From the NCBI RefSeq assembly GCF_002277895.1, contig NZ_CP022999.1, positions 1,364,001-1,428,000 on the forward strand: a stretch of 64,000 nt of DNA, given 5' to 3'. Shown here one piece after another: positions 8,969 through 17,369 of this stretch. How positions within the stretch are numbered: the stretch's first letter is position 1; every line of letters starts with the position of its first letter. The notes beneath the pieces were generated by a model, which was given only the letters and a program-made list of their open reading frames with translations, did no database searches and was not told where the DNA came from. Made by a program: the position numbers and the translations under genes. Origin of the DNA: Rhizobium sp. 11515TR (GTDB taxonomy: Bacteria; Pseudomonadota; Alphaproteobacteria; Rhizobiales; Rhizobiaceae).

Positions 8969-9005
8969 CTCCCTCACCGGCAAGATTTCCTTTGCGGTGA
9001 GGGAG
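8969..9005. repeat. Inverted repeat downstream of sfnG
   Basis: Perfect 11-bp arms CTCCCTCACCG / CGGTGAGGGAG around a 15-nt loop, 90 bases after the sfnG stop. There is no T tract, so it may be an mRNA-stabilising hairpin, a Rho-linked end, or a dispersed repeat element rather than a simple terminator. Confidence 0.6.
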
Positions 9006-9139
9006 ATCTTCCCTGATATTTCAATCGATTGATGGAGATATTTCACACCGGCGCGGCTTGGTCCCGGGTGGAAGTTCATCCCCGAGTTTCTATATTCCAG
9101 GGATGCTCATGGTCTGACAAACAGGAAGAGGAGCAGGAC

Positions 9140-9364
9140 ATGACATTGACCTCACAAGACGTCACCTCCGTACTCGGCCCTGTAGACGAGGCCCTTATCG
9201 CTGATATTGTTGCGACAGGTGCAACGCCAACGGAACTGTCCGAGGCGTGGGCATGGGTCAACAGCGATGAGGCTTTGATCGGCGAAGGCCGCCATCTGCC
9301 CGCCGGGAAGGTGGCAGCGCTGGTGGATCTGCTTTCCGCCGACGACGAGGAATGGGAAGAATAG
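9140..9364 (+). CDS. Small acidic hypothetical protein
   Basis: 74 residues with an acidic C-terminus (SADDEEWEE). No transmembrane segment or known motif is apparent; AWVNSDEALIGEGRHLPAGKVAALVDLL looks amphipathic. The ATG at 9140 is chosen because AGGAGCAGGAC precedes it directly. It converges on the pyridoxamine-oxidase-like gene across a strong hairpin. Function unknown. Confidence 0.65.
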   Translation: MTLTSQDVTSVLGPVDEALIADIVATGATPTELSEAWAWVNSDEALIGEGRHLPAGKVAALVDLLSADDEEWEE

Positions 9365-9394
9365 CAATTCGTGCCCTTCTCAGGGCCTGACGCA

Positions 9395-9425
9395 AGCCAT
9401 GCCGCCACATATGCGCGGCATGGCT
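9395..9425. terminator. Convergent hairpin between two small genes
   Basis: Perfect 11-bp arms AGCCATGCCGC / GCGGCATGGCT around a 9-nt loop, located between the stop codons of two convergent genes. No long T run on either side; most likely a bidirectional transcript end. Confidence 0.6.
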
Positions 9426-9436
9426 CCAGCTAAAGG

Positions 9437-9916
9437 CTAAAGCTCGACCTTTACATTGTCGCCCATGTCGGGTCTTGTATTCGAGACTGCGGCGGCCGCC
9501 ATCTTGATGTAGCTGATGATGCTGCCGGGGCTATCCCAATACTCGGCGAAGACGGGCGTTACCTTCAAAACGCGGATCGAGGGATCGTCGGCGCTGTCCC
9601 ACCAGGCCCTGGCGCCCGTGGACCAGAGATCCCTGACGCGTTCGCGGTCGTTGCTGATTTCAGCCGTCCCGGATATCGAAACATATTTTTGACCCCGGGT
9701 GTCGGCAAAGGCGAGGCAGACATTCGGCCAGCGGGCGATCTCCTCATCCTTGTGGCCCGCAACATCCGTCAGGAAGTAGATTGCATTTTCAATTGGCTCC
9801 GGATGCGCCGCCATCGGCCGGGCGCGCAGGCTACCGGATATTTGCGTGGTCAACATGCAAAAGCCGATCTTGTCGACCAGCTCCCAAACGCGGGCGTTTT
9901 CGTCGGTGTCGGTCAT
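9437..9916 (-). CDS. Pyridoxamine 5'-phosphate oxidase-like (general stress protein 26-type) protein
   Basis: 159-residue FMN-binding split-barrel protein. Typical elements are ELVDKIGFCMLTT, the flavin-contact segment RARPMAAHPEP, the strand AIYFLTDVAGHKDEEI and VSISGTAEISNDRERV. Members of this subgroup bind flavin or haem and are often stress-induced; a true PNP oxidase role is unlikely because of the short length. Start at 9916 has AGGAGA six bases upstream; a longer frame adds 16 unlikely residues. Its promoter region faces the hypothetical gene at 9976. Confidence 0.8.
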   Translation of the reverse strand: MTDTDENARVWELVDKIGFCMLTTQISGSLRARPMAAHPEPIENAIYFLTDVAGHKDEEIARWPNVCLAFADTRGQKYVSISGTAEISNDRERVRDLWSTGARAWWDSADDPSIRVLKVTPVFAEYWDSPGSIISYIKMAAAAVSNTRPDMGDNVKVEL

Positions 9917-9975
9917 GGCTGTCTCCTGTTCTTGATTGCAAAAGGATGGAGCGGGTGAGATCATCCCGATGAAGC

Positions 9976-10242
9976 CTACGGCTGCTCGCGGGTTCCTGGT
10001 GCAGCCTCACGCTGATCCGCATCTTCGAGATCGCTCTTTACGACGAAGGCATCGTCGTGCTGACGCACGGCCTCCTTCTCCGCTTCGATATTGGGCAGAT
10101 CGTCGGGAGTGCGCTCCTTGACGTGCTCCGACGCCGCGTCGATCTCGCCTTTGGTCTGGTCGGCAGGAACGGATCCGATGCCATGATGCGTGGCGTCATG
10201 CTCGGTCCTTGCATTGCCTTTGTCTTGTCGCGTGTCCGTCAT
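9976..10242 (-). CDS. Hypothetical hydrophilic acidic protein
   Basis: 88 residues, strongly charged and low in hydrophobic residues (DMTDTRQDKGNARTEHD, then KGEIDAASEHVKERTPDD and KSDLEDADQREAAPGTREQP). Composition suggests a disordered, stress-type protein. The ATG at 10242 is preceded by AGGACA at suitable spacing; a longer frame from 10284 lacks this. It lies upstream of, and on the same strand as, the split-barrel protein. No function assigned. Confidence 0.6.
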   Translation of the reverse strand: MTDTRQDKGNARTEHDATHHGIGSVPADQTKGEIDAASEHVKERTPDDLPNIEAEKEAVRQHDDAFVVKSDLEDADQREAAPGTREQP

Positions 10243-10516
10243 GTCGATTGTCCTGTTCGCCTGATCCCCATGATCTCGCGTCACGTCGAATGCAGCACGG
10301 CCGGTAGCTTTTCCGCGTGAAAAGGCGGCCGGGCCATATCAATCAAACCGTACGGCAGCCGCATTGTTCCGTATCGGCTGCGACGTGATGACAAGGTTTC
10401 GCGGCCAGCGGGATGGGCAGAAGGGAACCTTGAACCCGAATTTGCGTCTTCCTACGTGAGTAGCGGTCGAGGCTTTATGAGCTCGGCTGCAATCACGTCT
10501 GTTAGGAGTGACCAAA

Positions 10517-10807
10517 ATGGAAGATAGAACCAGGACCATCGAAGACCTCAGCGTCGAAGAGCGCGAGGAAATCCTCATTGACGCCGCCCGGACGCTGGAG
10601 GGCAATGCACGCGAGGCTCTCGTCGAAGGCAATCAGCAATTTGCGGCGCTTTCGACCAATATGGCGCAAGCGATCCGCATCCATGCCGATGAACTGGCGC
10701 GCGACGATCCCGAACAAGCGGAACAATTGCTGCAGCAGGCTGTCGCAATGATCTCGCAGTTCAATGCTACTCATCCTTACCGGTTGATCAGCACGGCTGT
10801 TCACTAG
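10517..10807 (+). CDS. Hypothetical alpha-helical protein
   Basis: 96 residues, predicted almost wholly helical and acidic (TIEDLSVEEREEILIDAAR, ARDDPEQAEQLLQQAV). No signal peptide or membrane segment. ATG at 10517 has AGGAG eight bases upstream; a GTG three codons earlier is too close to that element. Followed 51 bases later by the DUF1269 gene on the same strand, so the two may share a transcript. Function unknown. Confidence 0.65.
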   Translation: MEDRTRTIEDLSVEEREEILIDAARTLEGNAREALVEGNQQFAALSTNMAQAIRIHADELARDDPEQAEQLLQQAVAMISQFNATHPYRLISTAVH

Positions 10808-10858
10808 TCGGCCCGATGCCCTACTTCTTGTCTCGACAAAACGACCTGGAGGACTTCG

Positions 10859-11401
10859 ATGTCAGAACTCATAGTGCTTGGTTTCGATGATGCCGATAAG
10901 GCGGATGCTATCCTTAATCGTCTCGTTCAGCTCGAGAAAGAATATCTGATCGATCTGGAAGATGCCGTTATCGCAATTCGTGACGAATCCGGTAAGGTCC
11001 GTCTTAAGCAGAGCGTCAATCTGACCGCTGCCGGTGCCGCAAGCGGCGGCCTTTCGGGTGCGTTGTGGGGTTCCCTCGTTGGCCTGATCTTCCTCAATCC
11101 TCTTGCGGGCCTGGTGGTCGGCGGTGCGATCGGTGCCGGCTCCGGTGCTCTTGCCGGATCGATGGCCGATTACGGCATCGACGACGGCCTCATCGAAAAG
11201 CTTGCCGAAACCATTCCGGTGCATAGTTCCGCGCTCTTCCTGCTGATCCGCAAGGTTCAGCCCGAGAAGGTCCTTGCCGAATTCAAGGGCGAGCATGCGC
11301 GGCTGTTGCGCACTTCGCTTTCGCCGGATCAGGAAGCACGGCTGCGACAGGTTCTCGTTGAGGAGACCTCACTGCCGTCTGCGGCGTCCGCCACCGTTTG
11401 A
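10859..11401 (+). CDS. DUF1269 domain-containing glycine-zipper membrane protein
   Basis: 180 residues. An N-terminal alpha/beta segment (ELIVLGFDDADKADAILNRLVQL) is followed at about residues 58-100 by a glycine-rich hydrophobic hairpin (GAASGGLSGALWGSLVGLIF and GGAIGAGSGALAGSMADYG), then a C-terminal domain with the IPVHSSALFLLIRKVQPEKVL strand. This is the DUF1269 layout, associated with inner membrane and stress. Biochemical role unknown. The start has GGAGGA just upstream. Confidence 0.85.
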   Translation: MSELIVLGFDDADKADAILNRLVQLEKEYLIDLEDAVIAIRDESGKVRLKQSVNLTAAGAASGGLSGALWGSLVGLIFLNPLAGLVVGGAIGAGSGALAGSMADYGIDDGLIEKLAETIPVHSSALFLLIRKVQPEKVLAEFKGEHARLLRTSLSPDQEARLRQVLVEETSLPSAASATV

Positions 11402-11618
11402 GCGTAAAATCCGATCCGTAACGGTCAGTCAAAGCCGTGCTTCCGCAGAGGGCACGGCGAGACACCGGGTGATTTGCTATTATTCGCTCTCCTTCCATAT
11501 CAGGCCGAACACTGCCATTGTAAGCTGCGGGTTCTTCCTGCGATTGGCGTTGCAGCAGGGGGAGGGGCAAGACCCTAAGGCCATTGTCAGCATACGTTTT
11601 CAGATCAAAAGTAGCGCG

Positions 11619-12716
11619 ATGACCGAATCCGTATCGCCTCAAAGCCAGCCCCCACCAAAGCCCAGGATATCGCTGATCCAGACCAAGCGCGCCGCGGTGC
11701 AGGCACTGCGGGTCATGATCGCCTGCACGATCACCTATGCCGTCTCCCAGCTCCTACACCTTCAGCAAGGCTATTGGGCCGTCTTCACCGTGCTGATCGT
11801 CATGCAGGCATCTGTCGGCGCCACCGCCGGCATGGCTGTCGACCGTCTGGTGGCGACCGTCGCCGGAGCTATGCTCGGAGGAGCAGCGGTGTTCGTCACA
11901 CCGCAAGAGCCACTCGCTATCGGGATCGCGCTTATCTGTGTCGTCGGCTTTTCGAGTTTTGTGTCGGCGCGCGTCCCTCGCCTGCGCAATGCCGGGCTGA
12001 CGGCGGCGATCGTCATGCTGACGCATTCGGCGGCCGTTCCTGTCGAGATTTTCGTCATCGACCGTATCGCCGAGATCACGTTAGGCGGTGTCGTCGGCGT
12101 GCTCGCCAGTCTCTTCATCCTGCCGACGCGTTCGCGAACCATGGTGCTCGATCGTTTCGGATCGGCCCTCGATGTCATGGCGCAGATATTACGCACTCTT
12201 GCAACCGCAGTCGAAAAAGGCGAGCCGGTCTCGGCTTCGGAGGCCAATATCGCGCTGCGTCAATCGCTGATGGCAACGGAAACGCTTTTGACCGACGCGC
12301 AGCGCGAGCGCGCCTTCTGGTTGACGAAGCATGGGATTTCTGAGGCTATCCCTCGCTCCCTCTGGCGCATTCGCAACGACATGACCTATGTCAGCCACAT
12401 CGTGGAAACGCCCTTTCCACCGGCAATCGTCGAAGCGATCGGGCTGCAGGCGGGGCGGGTGCTCGAGGCGCAGGCTCGCTTCGCGGAAGCATGTGGCCGG
12501 GCGCTTCGTTCAGGCGGCGAGATCGATCCCAAGGTGCTCTCCGCCGGTGATGAGGCCTTCGAAGCCGCTTTCAGCGCTCTGCAGAATTCGACAGAGGCCC
12601 AATCGATGGGCTTCAACGAAACCGGCCGTCTGTTTGGACTTGATTTCACTCTGCGCCGGATTAGGCAGAATTTTCTCGATCTTGCCGATCGGATCCGCGA
12701 AAGCGATGTCGACTGA
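11619..12716 (+). CDS. FUSC family inner-membrane protein
   Basis: 365 residues. Six hydrophobic helices in the first half (for example MIACTITYAVSQLLHL, AVFTVLIVMQASVGATAG, IGIALICVVGFSSFVSARV, GGVVGVLASLFILP) precede a helical cytosolic half (residues about 185-365). This is half the size of AaeB-type aromatic-acid efflux pumps but fits the short FUSC family. The ATG at 11619 is chosen because it begins where family similarity and hydrophobicity begin; upstream residues in the same frame look non-coding. Substrate unknown; efflux is inferred. Confidence 0.75.
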   Translation: MTESVSPQSQPPPKPRISLIQTKRAAVQALRVMIACTITYAVSQLLHLQQGYWAVFTVLIVMQASVGATAGMAVDRLVATVAGAMLGGAAVFVTPQEPLAIGIALICVVGFSSFVSARVPRLRNAGLTAAIVMLTHSAAVPVEIFVIDRIAEITLGGVVGVLASLFILPTRSRTMVLDRFGSALDVMAQILRTLATAVEKGEPVSASEANIALRQSLMATETLLTDAQRERAFWLTKHGISEAIPRSLWRIRNDMTYVSHIVETPFPPAIVEAIGLQAGRVLEAQARFAEACGRALRSGGEIDPKVLSAGDEAFEAAFSALQNSTEAQSMGFNETGRLFGLDFTLRRIRQNFLDLADRIRESDVD

Positions 12717-12721
12717 AAGGA

Positions 12722-12746
12722 CCAGCCGGCCCGGAAAGCCGGCTGG
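12722..12746. terminator. Convergent hairpin between FUSC and mannonate dehydratase genes
   Basis: Perfect 9-bp arms CCAGCCGGC / GCCGGCTGG with a 7-nt loop, lying between two convergent stop codons. Weak T content, so a bidirectional end is inferred from position. Confidence 0.6.
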
Positions 12747-12758
12747 CCTGCAATGTAA

Positions 12759-13961
12759 TCACCAGCTCCACATGGTTCCGTCGGAAAGCCGCGCGACATC
12801 GAGATAGGCTTGCCGATAGGGGTATTTCTCGGCTGCCTTCTCGTCGAAGTCGACGCCGTGCCCCGGCTTTTCGCCGCTGTAGAGATGACCGTCCTTCAGA
12901 TGCCATTCATACGGGAAGACGTTTTTGGCTTCGTTCGGATGGAAGGCATATTCCTGAATGCCGAAATTCGGCACCCAGCGATCGAAATGCAGAGCCGCAC
13001 CCATCGTGATCGGCGACATGTCGGCCGCGCCATGGCAGGCCGTGCGGATGTGATAGAGGCCGGCGAGATCGGCGATGCGCCGCACATGCGTGATGCCGCC
13101 GGCATGCAGCGGCGTCGTGCGGATATAGTCGATCAGCTGCTCCTGGATCAGCTGCCGGCAATCATGGATCGAGTTGAAGACCTCGCCGAGTGCGAGCGGC
13201 GTGGTCGAGTGCTGGCGGATGAGGCGGAAGGATTCCTGGTTTTCGGCCGGAACTGCGTCTTCGAGCCAGAAGAGCCTGTGGCGCTCCACCTCCTTCGCGA
13301 GCCCTGCCGCTTCCTGCGGCGTCAGGCGATGGTGGACGTCGTGCAGCAGGTGGAGATCATAACCGAAGCGATCGCGCAGATGGTCGAGGAGCTTCGGCAG
13401 GAACCGCAGATAGGTCGGCGTATCCCATAACGTTTCCCTTGGCTTGTCTTCCGCCTGGGCCAGCGAACCTACCTTTTCGACGCCATAGGTGATGGGCAGG
13501 CCGGGAACGGCGCTTTGCACGCGGATTGCCTTCCAGCCTTGTTCCTTGAAGGCGGCGACCTTGTCGCCCGTCTCTTCGATCGTCTCGCCGTTGGCGTGGG
13601 TATAGGCCAGCATATGCGTGCGGCTGGCTCCGCCGAGCAGTTGATAGAGCGGCATGTTGGCCGCCTTGGCCTTGATGTCCCACAGCGCTACGTCCACGGC
13701 GGCGATTGCCGCCATGGTGATCGGGCCGCGGCGCCAATAGGCACCCTTGTAGAAATATTGCCAGATATCCTCGATCTGCGATGCATCGCGACCGACGAGG
13801 CAGGGAACGAGGTGATCCTGCAAATAGGAGGCGACGGCCAGTTCGCGGCCGTTCACCGTGGCGTCGCCGATGCCGTAAATCCCTTCGTCTGTCTCGATCT
13901 TGAGCGTGACAAAGTTGCGTCCGGGCGAGCAGACGATGACCTTCGCATTGGTGATTTTCAT
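12759..13961 (-). CDS. manD: D-mannonate dehydratase, enolase superfamily (ManD/RspA type)
   Basis: 400-residue enolase-superfamily enzyme that dehydrates D-mannonate to 2-keto-3-deoxygluconate. Residues matching those known in ManD are present: Asp208 and His210 in HDVHH, Glu234 in WLEDA, Glu260 in LGEVF for Mg2+, and Arg147 and Tyr159 in [14 protein letters not shown]. Length is that of the family. Some RspA relatives are weak or inactive, so activity on mannonate or gluconate is not proven. It lies 30 bases downstream of the MFS transporter gene in the same direction, forming a hexuronate-type uptake and catabolic pair under a divergent GntR gene. Confidence 0.88.
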   Translation of the reverse strand: MKITNAKVIVCSPGRNFVTLKIETDEGIYGIGDATVNGRELAVASYLQDHLVPCLVGRDASQIEDIWQYFYKGAYWRRGPITMAAIAAVDVALWDIKAKAANMPLYQLLGGASRTHMLAYTHANGETIEETGDKVAAFKEQGWKAIRVQSAVPGLPITYGVEKVGSLAQAEDKPRETLWDTPTYLRFLPKLLDHLRDRFGYDLHLLHDVHHRLTPQEAAGLAKEVERHRLFWLEDAVPAENQESFRLIRQHSTTPLALGEVFNSIHDCRQLIQEQLIDYIRTTPLHAGGITHVRRIADLAGLYHIRTACHGAADMSPITMGAALHFDRWVPNFGIQEYAFHPNEAKNVFPYEWHLKDGHLYSGEKPGHGVDFDEKAAEKYPYRQAYLDVARLSDGTMWSW

Positions 13962-13991
13962 GGAAACCCTTTCATGATCTAAGAATGTAAA

Positions 13992-15305
13992 TCATGCCTT
14001 CGGATCGGCGATCGGTTCGATGCGGCCGAGGACGAAGACATAGGAGACGATGCCGATCGCCAGCATCGCCCCGGCCAGAAGGAAGGCGCGGCTGAAGGAC
14101 TGCGTGGCGCCTACGATGAAGCCGGTGATGATCGGCGCGGCGATGCCGGTGACGCTGTTCAGGAAGTTCATGATGCCGCCAACCGTGGCCGCGCCACCTT
14201 TGGGAGCGATCAGCGCAGGGATCGACCATCCGGCCGGTGCGGCAGCGGCAAGGCCGCTCAACGAAATCGTGATCCAGAGGATGGCCCAATAGGGATCGGC
14301 CGTGAGGCCGGCGCCGACGACGGCAAGCCCCATCAGCATGCCGAAAACGATGATCGACTTGCGAACCTTGGATTCGTCGTGGCCCTTGCGGATGAGATGG
14401 TCGATCAGCCAGCCGCCGATCAGGAGATCCGAAATCGTCGCGAAGATCCATGGGATCGTCGTGAAGCTTGCCGATTTCAGGATGTCCATGTGCATCTCCT
14501 TGACCAGATAATCCGGCAGCCAGAAGATGAAGAGGGCGAAAGCGTAACCATAGGCGGCAAAGCCGATCGAAAGGCCCCAGACCTTGCGATTGCGCAGGAG
14601 GTAGCCGAGCATGCCGACGGCATTGGCCAAGGCTTCGCCTTCCTGGGCAGCGCCGCCTGCCTTCAGGTAGGTCCGCTCCTCATCGGAAAGGTTCCTGTCG
14701 GCACTGGGATCGCGGTAGAACAGCCAGAACATGGCAAAGAAGACGAAGCTGATGACAGCCGTCGCCAGGAAGCCGCCGCGCCAGCCGAAATGCAGCATCA
14801 GGAAGGCGACCAGCGGAATGGCGATGACATTGGAGAATTTCGCGGCAGCATCGAAGAGCGCGGTTGCGAGACCGCGTTCATGGCGTGGGAACCAATAGCC
14901 GGTCGCCTTCGAATTGGCCGGGAAGCCCGGAGTTTCCGCTACGCCCAGGAGCATACGGGAAAGAAAGAGCGTCTGCATGCCCGTCGAAAAGGCCGTGATG
15001 ACGGAGGCGACACCCCAGGAGAATGTGCTCCAACGCATGACCCGCATTACGCCGAAACGGTCAAGTAGCATTCCGACAGGAATTTGCAGGAAACCGTAGG
15101 TCCAGCCGAAGGCGCTGAACAAGATGCCCATTTCTGCAGGGCCGATGTGAAAATCGTCCTGAATGAGCGGCGAAGCGACCGTCAGGTTCACCCGGTCAAA
15201 ATAATTGACGAGAACGCCGAGCGCGAGAAGCGCGCCGATCCACCAGCGTCGATTGGTGGATGGTCGCCGCATGGCGCCAACGGCTGATGCGTGTTCGATT
15301 GTCAT
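13992..15305 (-). CDS. MFS transporter, anion:cation symporter (hexuronate/glucarate-like)
   Basis: 437 residues with twelve hydrophobic helices. The first loop after helix 1 carries YFDRVNLTVASP, and GMLLDRFGVMRVMRW marks the MFS loop 2-3 motif; both are typical of the ACS family (ExuT, GudP, tartrate). The ATG at 15305 has GGGAGGAATTT immediately upstream and is preferred over a start five codons earlier. Its neighbour ManD and the divergent GntR regulator suggest uptake of a hexuronate or aldonate such as mannonate; this is inference. Confidence 0.87.
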   Translation of the reverse strand: MTIEHASAVGAMRRPSTNRRWWIGALLALGVLVNYFDRVNLTVASPLIQDDFHIGPAEMGILFSAFGWTYGFLQIPVGMLLDRFGVMRVMRWSTFSWGVASVITAFSTGMQTLFLSRMLLGVAETPGFPANSKATGYWFPRHERGLATALFDAAAKFSNVIAIPLVAFLMLHFGWRGGFLATAVISFVFFAMFWLFYRDPSADRNLSDEERTYLKAGGAAQEGEALANAVGMLGYLLRNRKVWGLSIGFAAYGYAFALFIFWLPDYLVKEMHMDILKSASFTTIPWIFATISDLLIGGWLIDHLIRKGHDESKVRKSIIVFGMLMGLAVVGAGLTADPYWAILWITISLSGLAAAAPAGWSIPALIAPKGGAATVGGIMNFLNSVTGIAAPIITGFIVGATQSFSRAFLLAGAMLAIGIVSYVFVLGRIEPIADPKA

Positions 15306-15382
15306 AAATTCCTCCCTCAAAGAAATATCAGGCTAGTAATCTGAAATTTCACATGAGGCAATGATTTTGATATAGACAGCCA

Positions 15383-15400
15383 AAAGTCAATACCGACTTT
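15383..15400. promoter_or_regulatory. Candidate operator between GntR and MFS/manD genes
   Basis: Perfect inverted repeat AAAGTC-N6-GACTTT in the middle of the 151-base divergent intergenic region. Position suits a GntR-family operator, but the spacing is longer than most FadR-type sites. Confidence 0.35.
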
Positions 15401-15456
15401 CGTGAATCGGGCGGGAGGACGGTGGTGAATTCGAGCCGGAAAAGATCGACAGAGCG

Positions 15457-16194
15457 ATGATCAAAAAGGAAAAGCAGTCTCGAAGCCTGTCGGAGGAAGC
15501 CTATGATCGCCTTGAAAGCATGATCGTTTCCACCGAGCTGCTGCCCGGCGCACGCTACACGATCCAGCAGCTGCAGCAGCAGTCGGGCCTCGGCCGCACG
15601 CCTGTCCACGACGCGGTCAAGCGCCTCTCCGCAAACCAGCTTATCCATGTCAGCCCGCGCTCAGGCCTCCGGATCGCGCCTGTCAATCTGGCGCAGGAGC
15701 GGACGTTGCTTCCCTTGCGTACGGAAATGGAGGCGATTGCCTGCGGGCTTGCGACCGAGCGGGCGACGCCTCAGGATCACAAGATCCTCAGGACCTTCAT
15801 TACGGACCTGGAGGCTTCCAAGGCGGATCTCAGTCTCGAGCGGTTCAACGTCACCGACCGCCTATTGAACAGGGCAATCCTGACGGCATCCGGAGAGCCG
15901 CTTCTGGCGAACACGCTCATTCCACTTCAAACACTCTATCGTCGCACCGGATGGATCTATCATACCTATCTCGGCGCTGGCGCTCCGATGGAGACAACTG
16001 TCGGGAGCCATATATCCCTGCTGCGCTTCATCGTTTCGGGAGACCGCATCCGCACCGAGAAGTTCGTGCGAGAGATGATGGAGGACCTCGGCAATATGTT
16101 GCTGAAGGTGCGCCAGTCGATCGATCCGGCAACACTCGATGTCAGTCTTGCCGATATGGCTGTCAGGACCGGTGTCGCCGGGCCGATCAACTGA
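15457..16194 (+). CDS. GntR family transcriptional regulator (FadR/FCD type)
   Basis: 245 residues: N-terminal winged helix (YDRLESMIVSTELLPGARY, GLGRTPVHDAVKRL) and a C-terminal all-helical FCD effector domain (LPLRTEMEAIACGLAT to the end). Metal-ligand-type residues of FCD are plausible at NVTDRLLNRAIL and VGSHISLLRFI. It is divergent from the MFS-manD pair and most likely represses them in response to a sugar acid. Its 3' end converges on the ABC ATPase gene. Confidence 0.85.
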   Translation: MIKKEKQSRSLSEEAYDRLESMIVSTELLPGARYTIQQLQQQSGLGRTPVHDAVKRLSANQLIHVSPRSGLRIAPVNLAQERTLLPLRTEMEAIACGLATERATPQDHKILRTFITDLEASKADLSLERFNVTDRLLNRAILTASGEPLLANTLIPLQTLYRRTGWIYHTYLGAGAPMETTVGSHISLLRFIVSGDRIRTEKFVREMMEDLGNMLLKVRQSIDPATLDVSLADMAVRTGVAGPIN

Positions 16195-16234
16195 TCGAAC
16201 AGGTATCCCGCAAATTCGACATGGCGCGGGTTGA

Positions 16235-16256
16235 AGTGCCGCCTTACGGCGGCGCT
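16235..16256. terminator. Hairpin between GntR and ABC ATPase genes
   Basis: Arms AGTGCCGCC / GGCGGCGCT with one G-T wobble and loop TTAC lie between two convergent stop codons. Likely a bidirectional end; no long T tract. Confidence 0.45.
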
Positions 16257-16262
16257 TTGGCG

Positions 16263-17369
16263 TCACGAATGTTGCAGGTCTCGCTCGACGGCCGTATCGG
16301 TCAGCCGGCGCCCGCCGGCATCGAACAGGCAGATCCGTTCCGTCCGCGGCTGCAGCCAGATCGTCTCTTCCGGTTCGATATCGAGCCGGTCATGGAAGAC
16401 GGTGACGATTGTCTGCCCGCCCACGATTGCCGTTATATGCGTTTCGGAACCGAGCGGCTCTACCACCACCACGCGCGCGGGAATGCCGATATTTGCGGGC
16501 GCGAGGGTGAGATATTCCGGCCGAATGCCGTAGACGCCTTTCACGCCGGAAACCCTGGGAGTGTTGTCGGGCAGGGGCAACAGGACGCCTTCATTGGTCT
16601 TGAAGACAGGCTTTCCGCCATCAGTGTCGAAGCGTCCATTCAGGAGGTTCATGGCCGGCGAGCCGATGAACGCGGCAACGAAGGTGCTTTGAGGGTTGTC
16701 GTAAAGCTCGAGCGGCTTGCCGATCTGCTCGATATGGCCGCCGTTCATGACGACGATGCGGTCGGCCATGGTCATGGCTTCGACTTGGTCGTGGGTGACG
16801 TAGATGGTCGTCGTTGCCAGGCGCCGGTGCAGGCTCTTGATCTCGGCGCGCATGGCGACGCGAAGCTTCGCGTCCAGATTGGACAGAGGTTCGTCGAACA
16901 GAAAGACTTGCGGATTGCGGACGATCGAACGGCCCATGGCGACGCGCTGGCGCTGGCCGCCGGAGAGCTGGCGGGGATAGCGCCCGAGGAGATCGGTGAG
17001 GCCAAGAATCTGCGCAGCATGTGCCACGCGCTTTTGCTTTTCTTCCTTCGCGGCTCCGGCAAGTGTCAGCGAGAAGGCCATGTTTTCGGCAACCGTCATA
17101 TGCGGGTAGAGCGCATAATTCTGGAAGACCATGGATATGTCGCGCTCCTTGGGCGGCAGGTTGTTGACGACGCGCCCTCCGATGCTGATCGTGCCGCCGG
17201 TAATATCTTCAAGGCCGGCGATCATTCTGAGGAGGGTTGACTTGCCGCAGCCCGAGGGGCCCACAAGCACGACGAATTCGCCGTCGGCAATGTCGGCGGA
17301 GACGCCGTGGAGAACTTCCACGGCGCCATAGGCCTTGCGTGCCTTATCGATGGTGACCGTTGCCATCAT
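16263..17369 (-). CDS. Sugar ABC transporter ATP-binding protein (UgpC/MsmX type)
   Basis: 368-residue ATPase of the carbohydrate-uptake-1 family. Walker A is GPSGCGKST, the signature is [14 protein letters not shown], Walker B is [12 protein letters not shown], and the switch His is in VTHDQVEAM; the C-terminal third is the regulatory OB-fold domain ([11 protein letters not shown]). Its start overlaps the stop of the ADP-ribosylglycohydrolase gene as ATGA, showing translational coupling. It energises the two permeases encoded upstream in the same operon. Confidence 0.93.
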   Translation of the reverse strand: MMATVTIDKARKAYGAVEVLHGVSADIADGEFVVLVGPSGCGKSTLLRMIAGLEDITGGTISIGGRVVNNLPPKERDISMVFQNYALYPHMTVAENMAFSLTLAGAAKEEKQKRVAHAAQILGLTDLLGRYPRQLSGGQRQRVAMGRSIVRNPQVFLFDEPLSNLDAKLRVAMRAEIKSLHRRLATTTIYVTHDQVEAMTMADRIVVMNGGHIEQIGKPLELYDNPQSTFVAAFIGSPAMNLLNGRFDTDGGKPVFKTNEGVLLPLPDNTPRVSGVKGVYGIRPEYLTLAPANIGIPARVVVVEPLGSETHITAIVGGQTIVTVFHDRLDIEPEETIWLQPRTERICLFDAGGRRLTDTAVERDLQHS

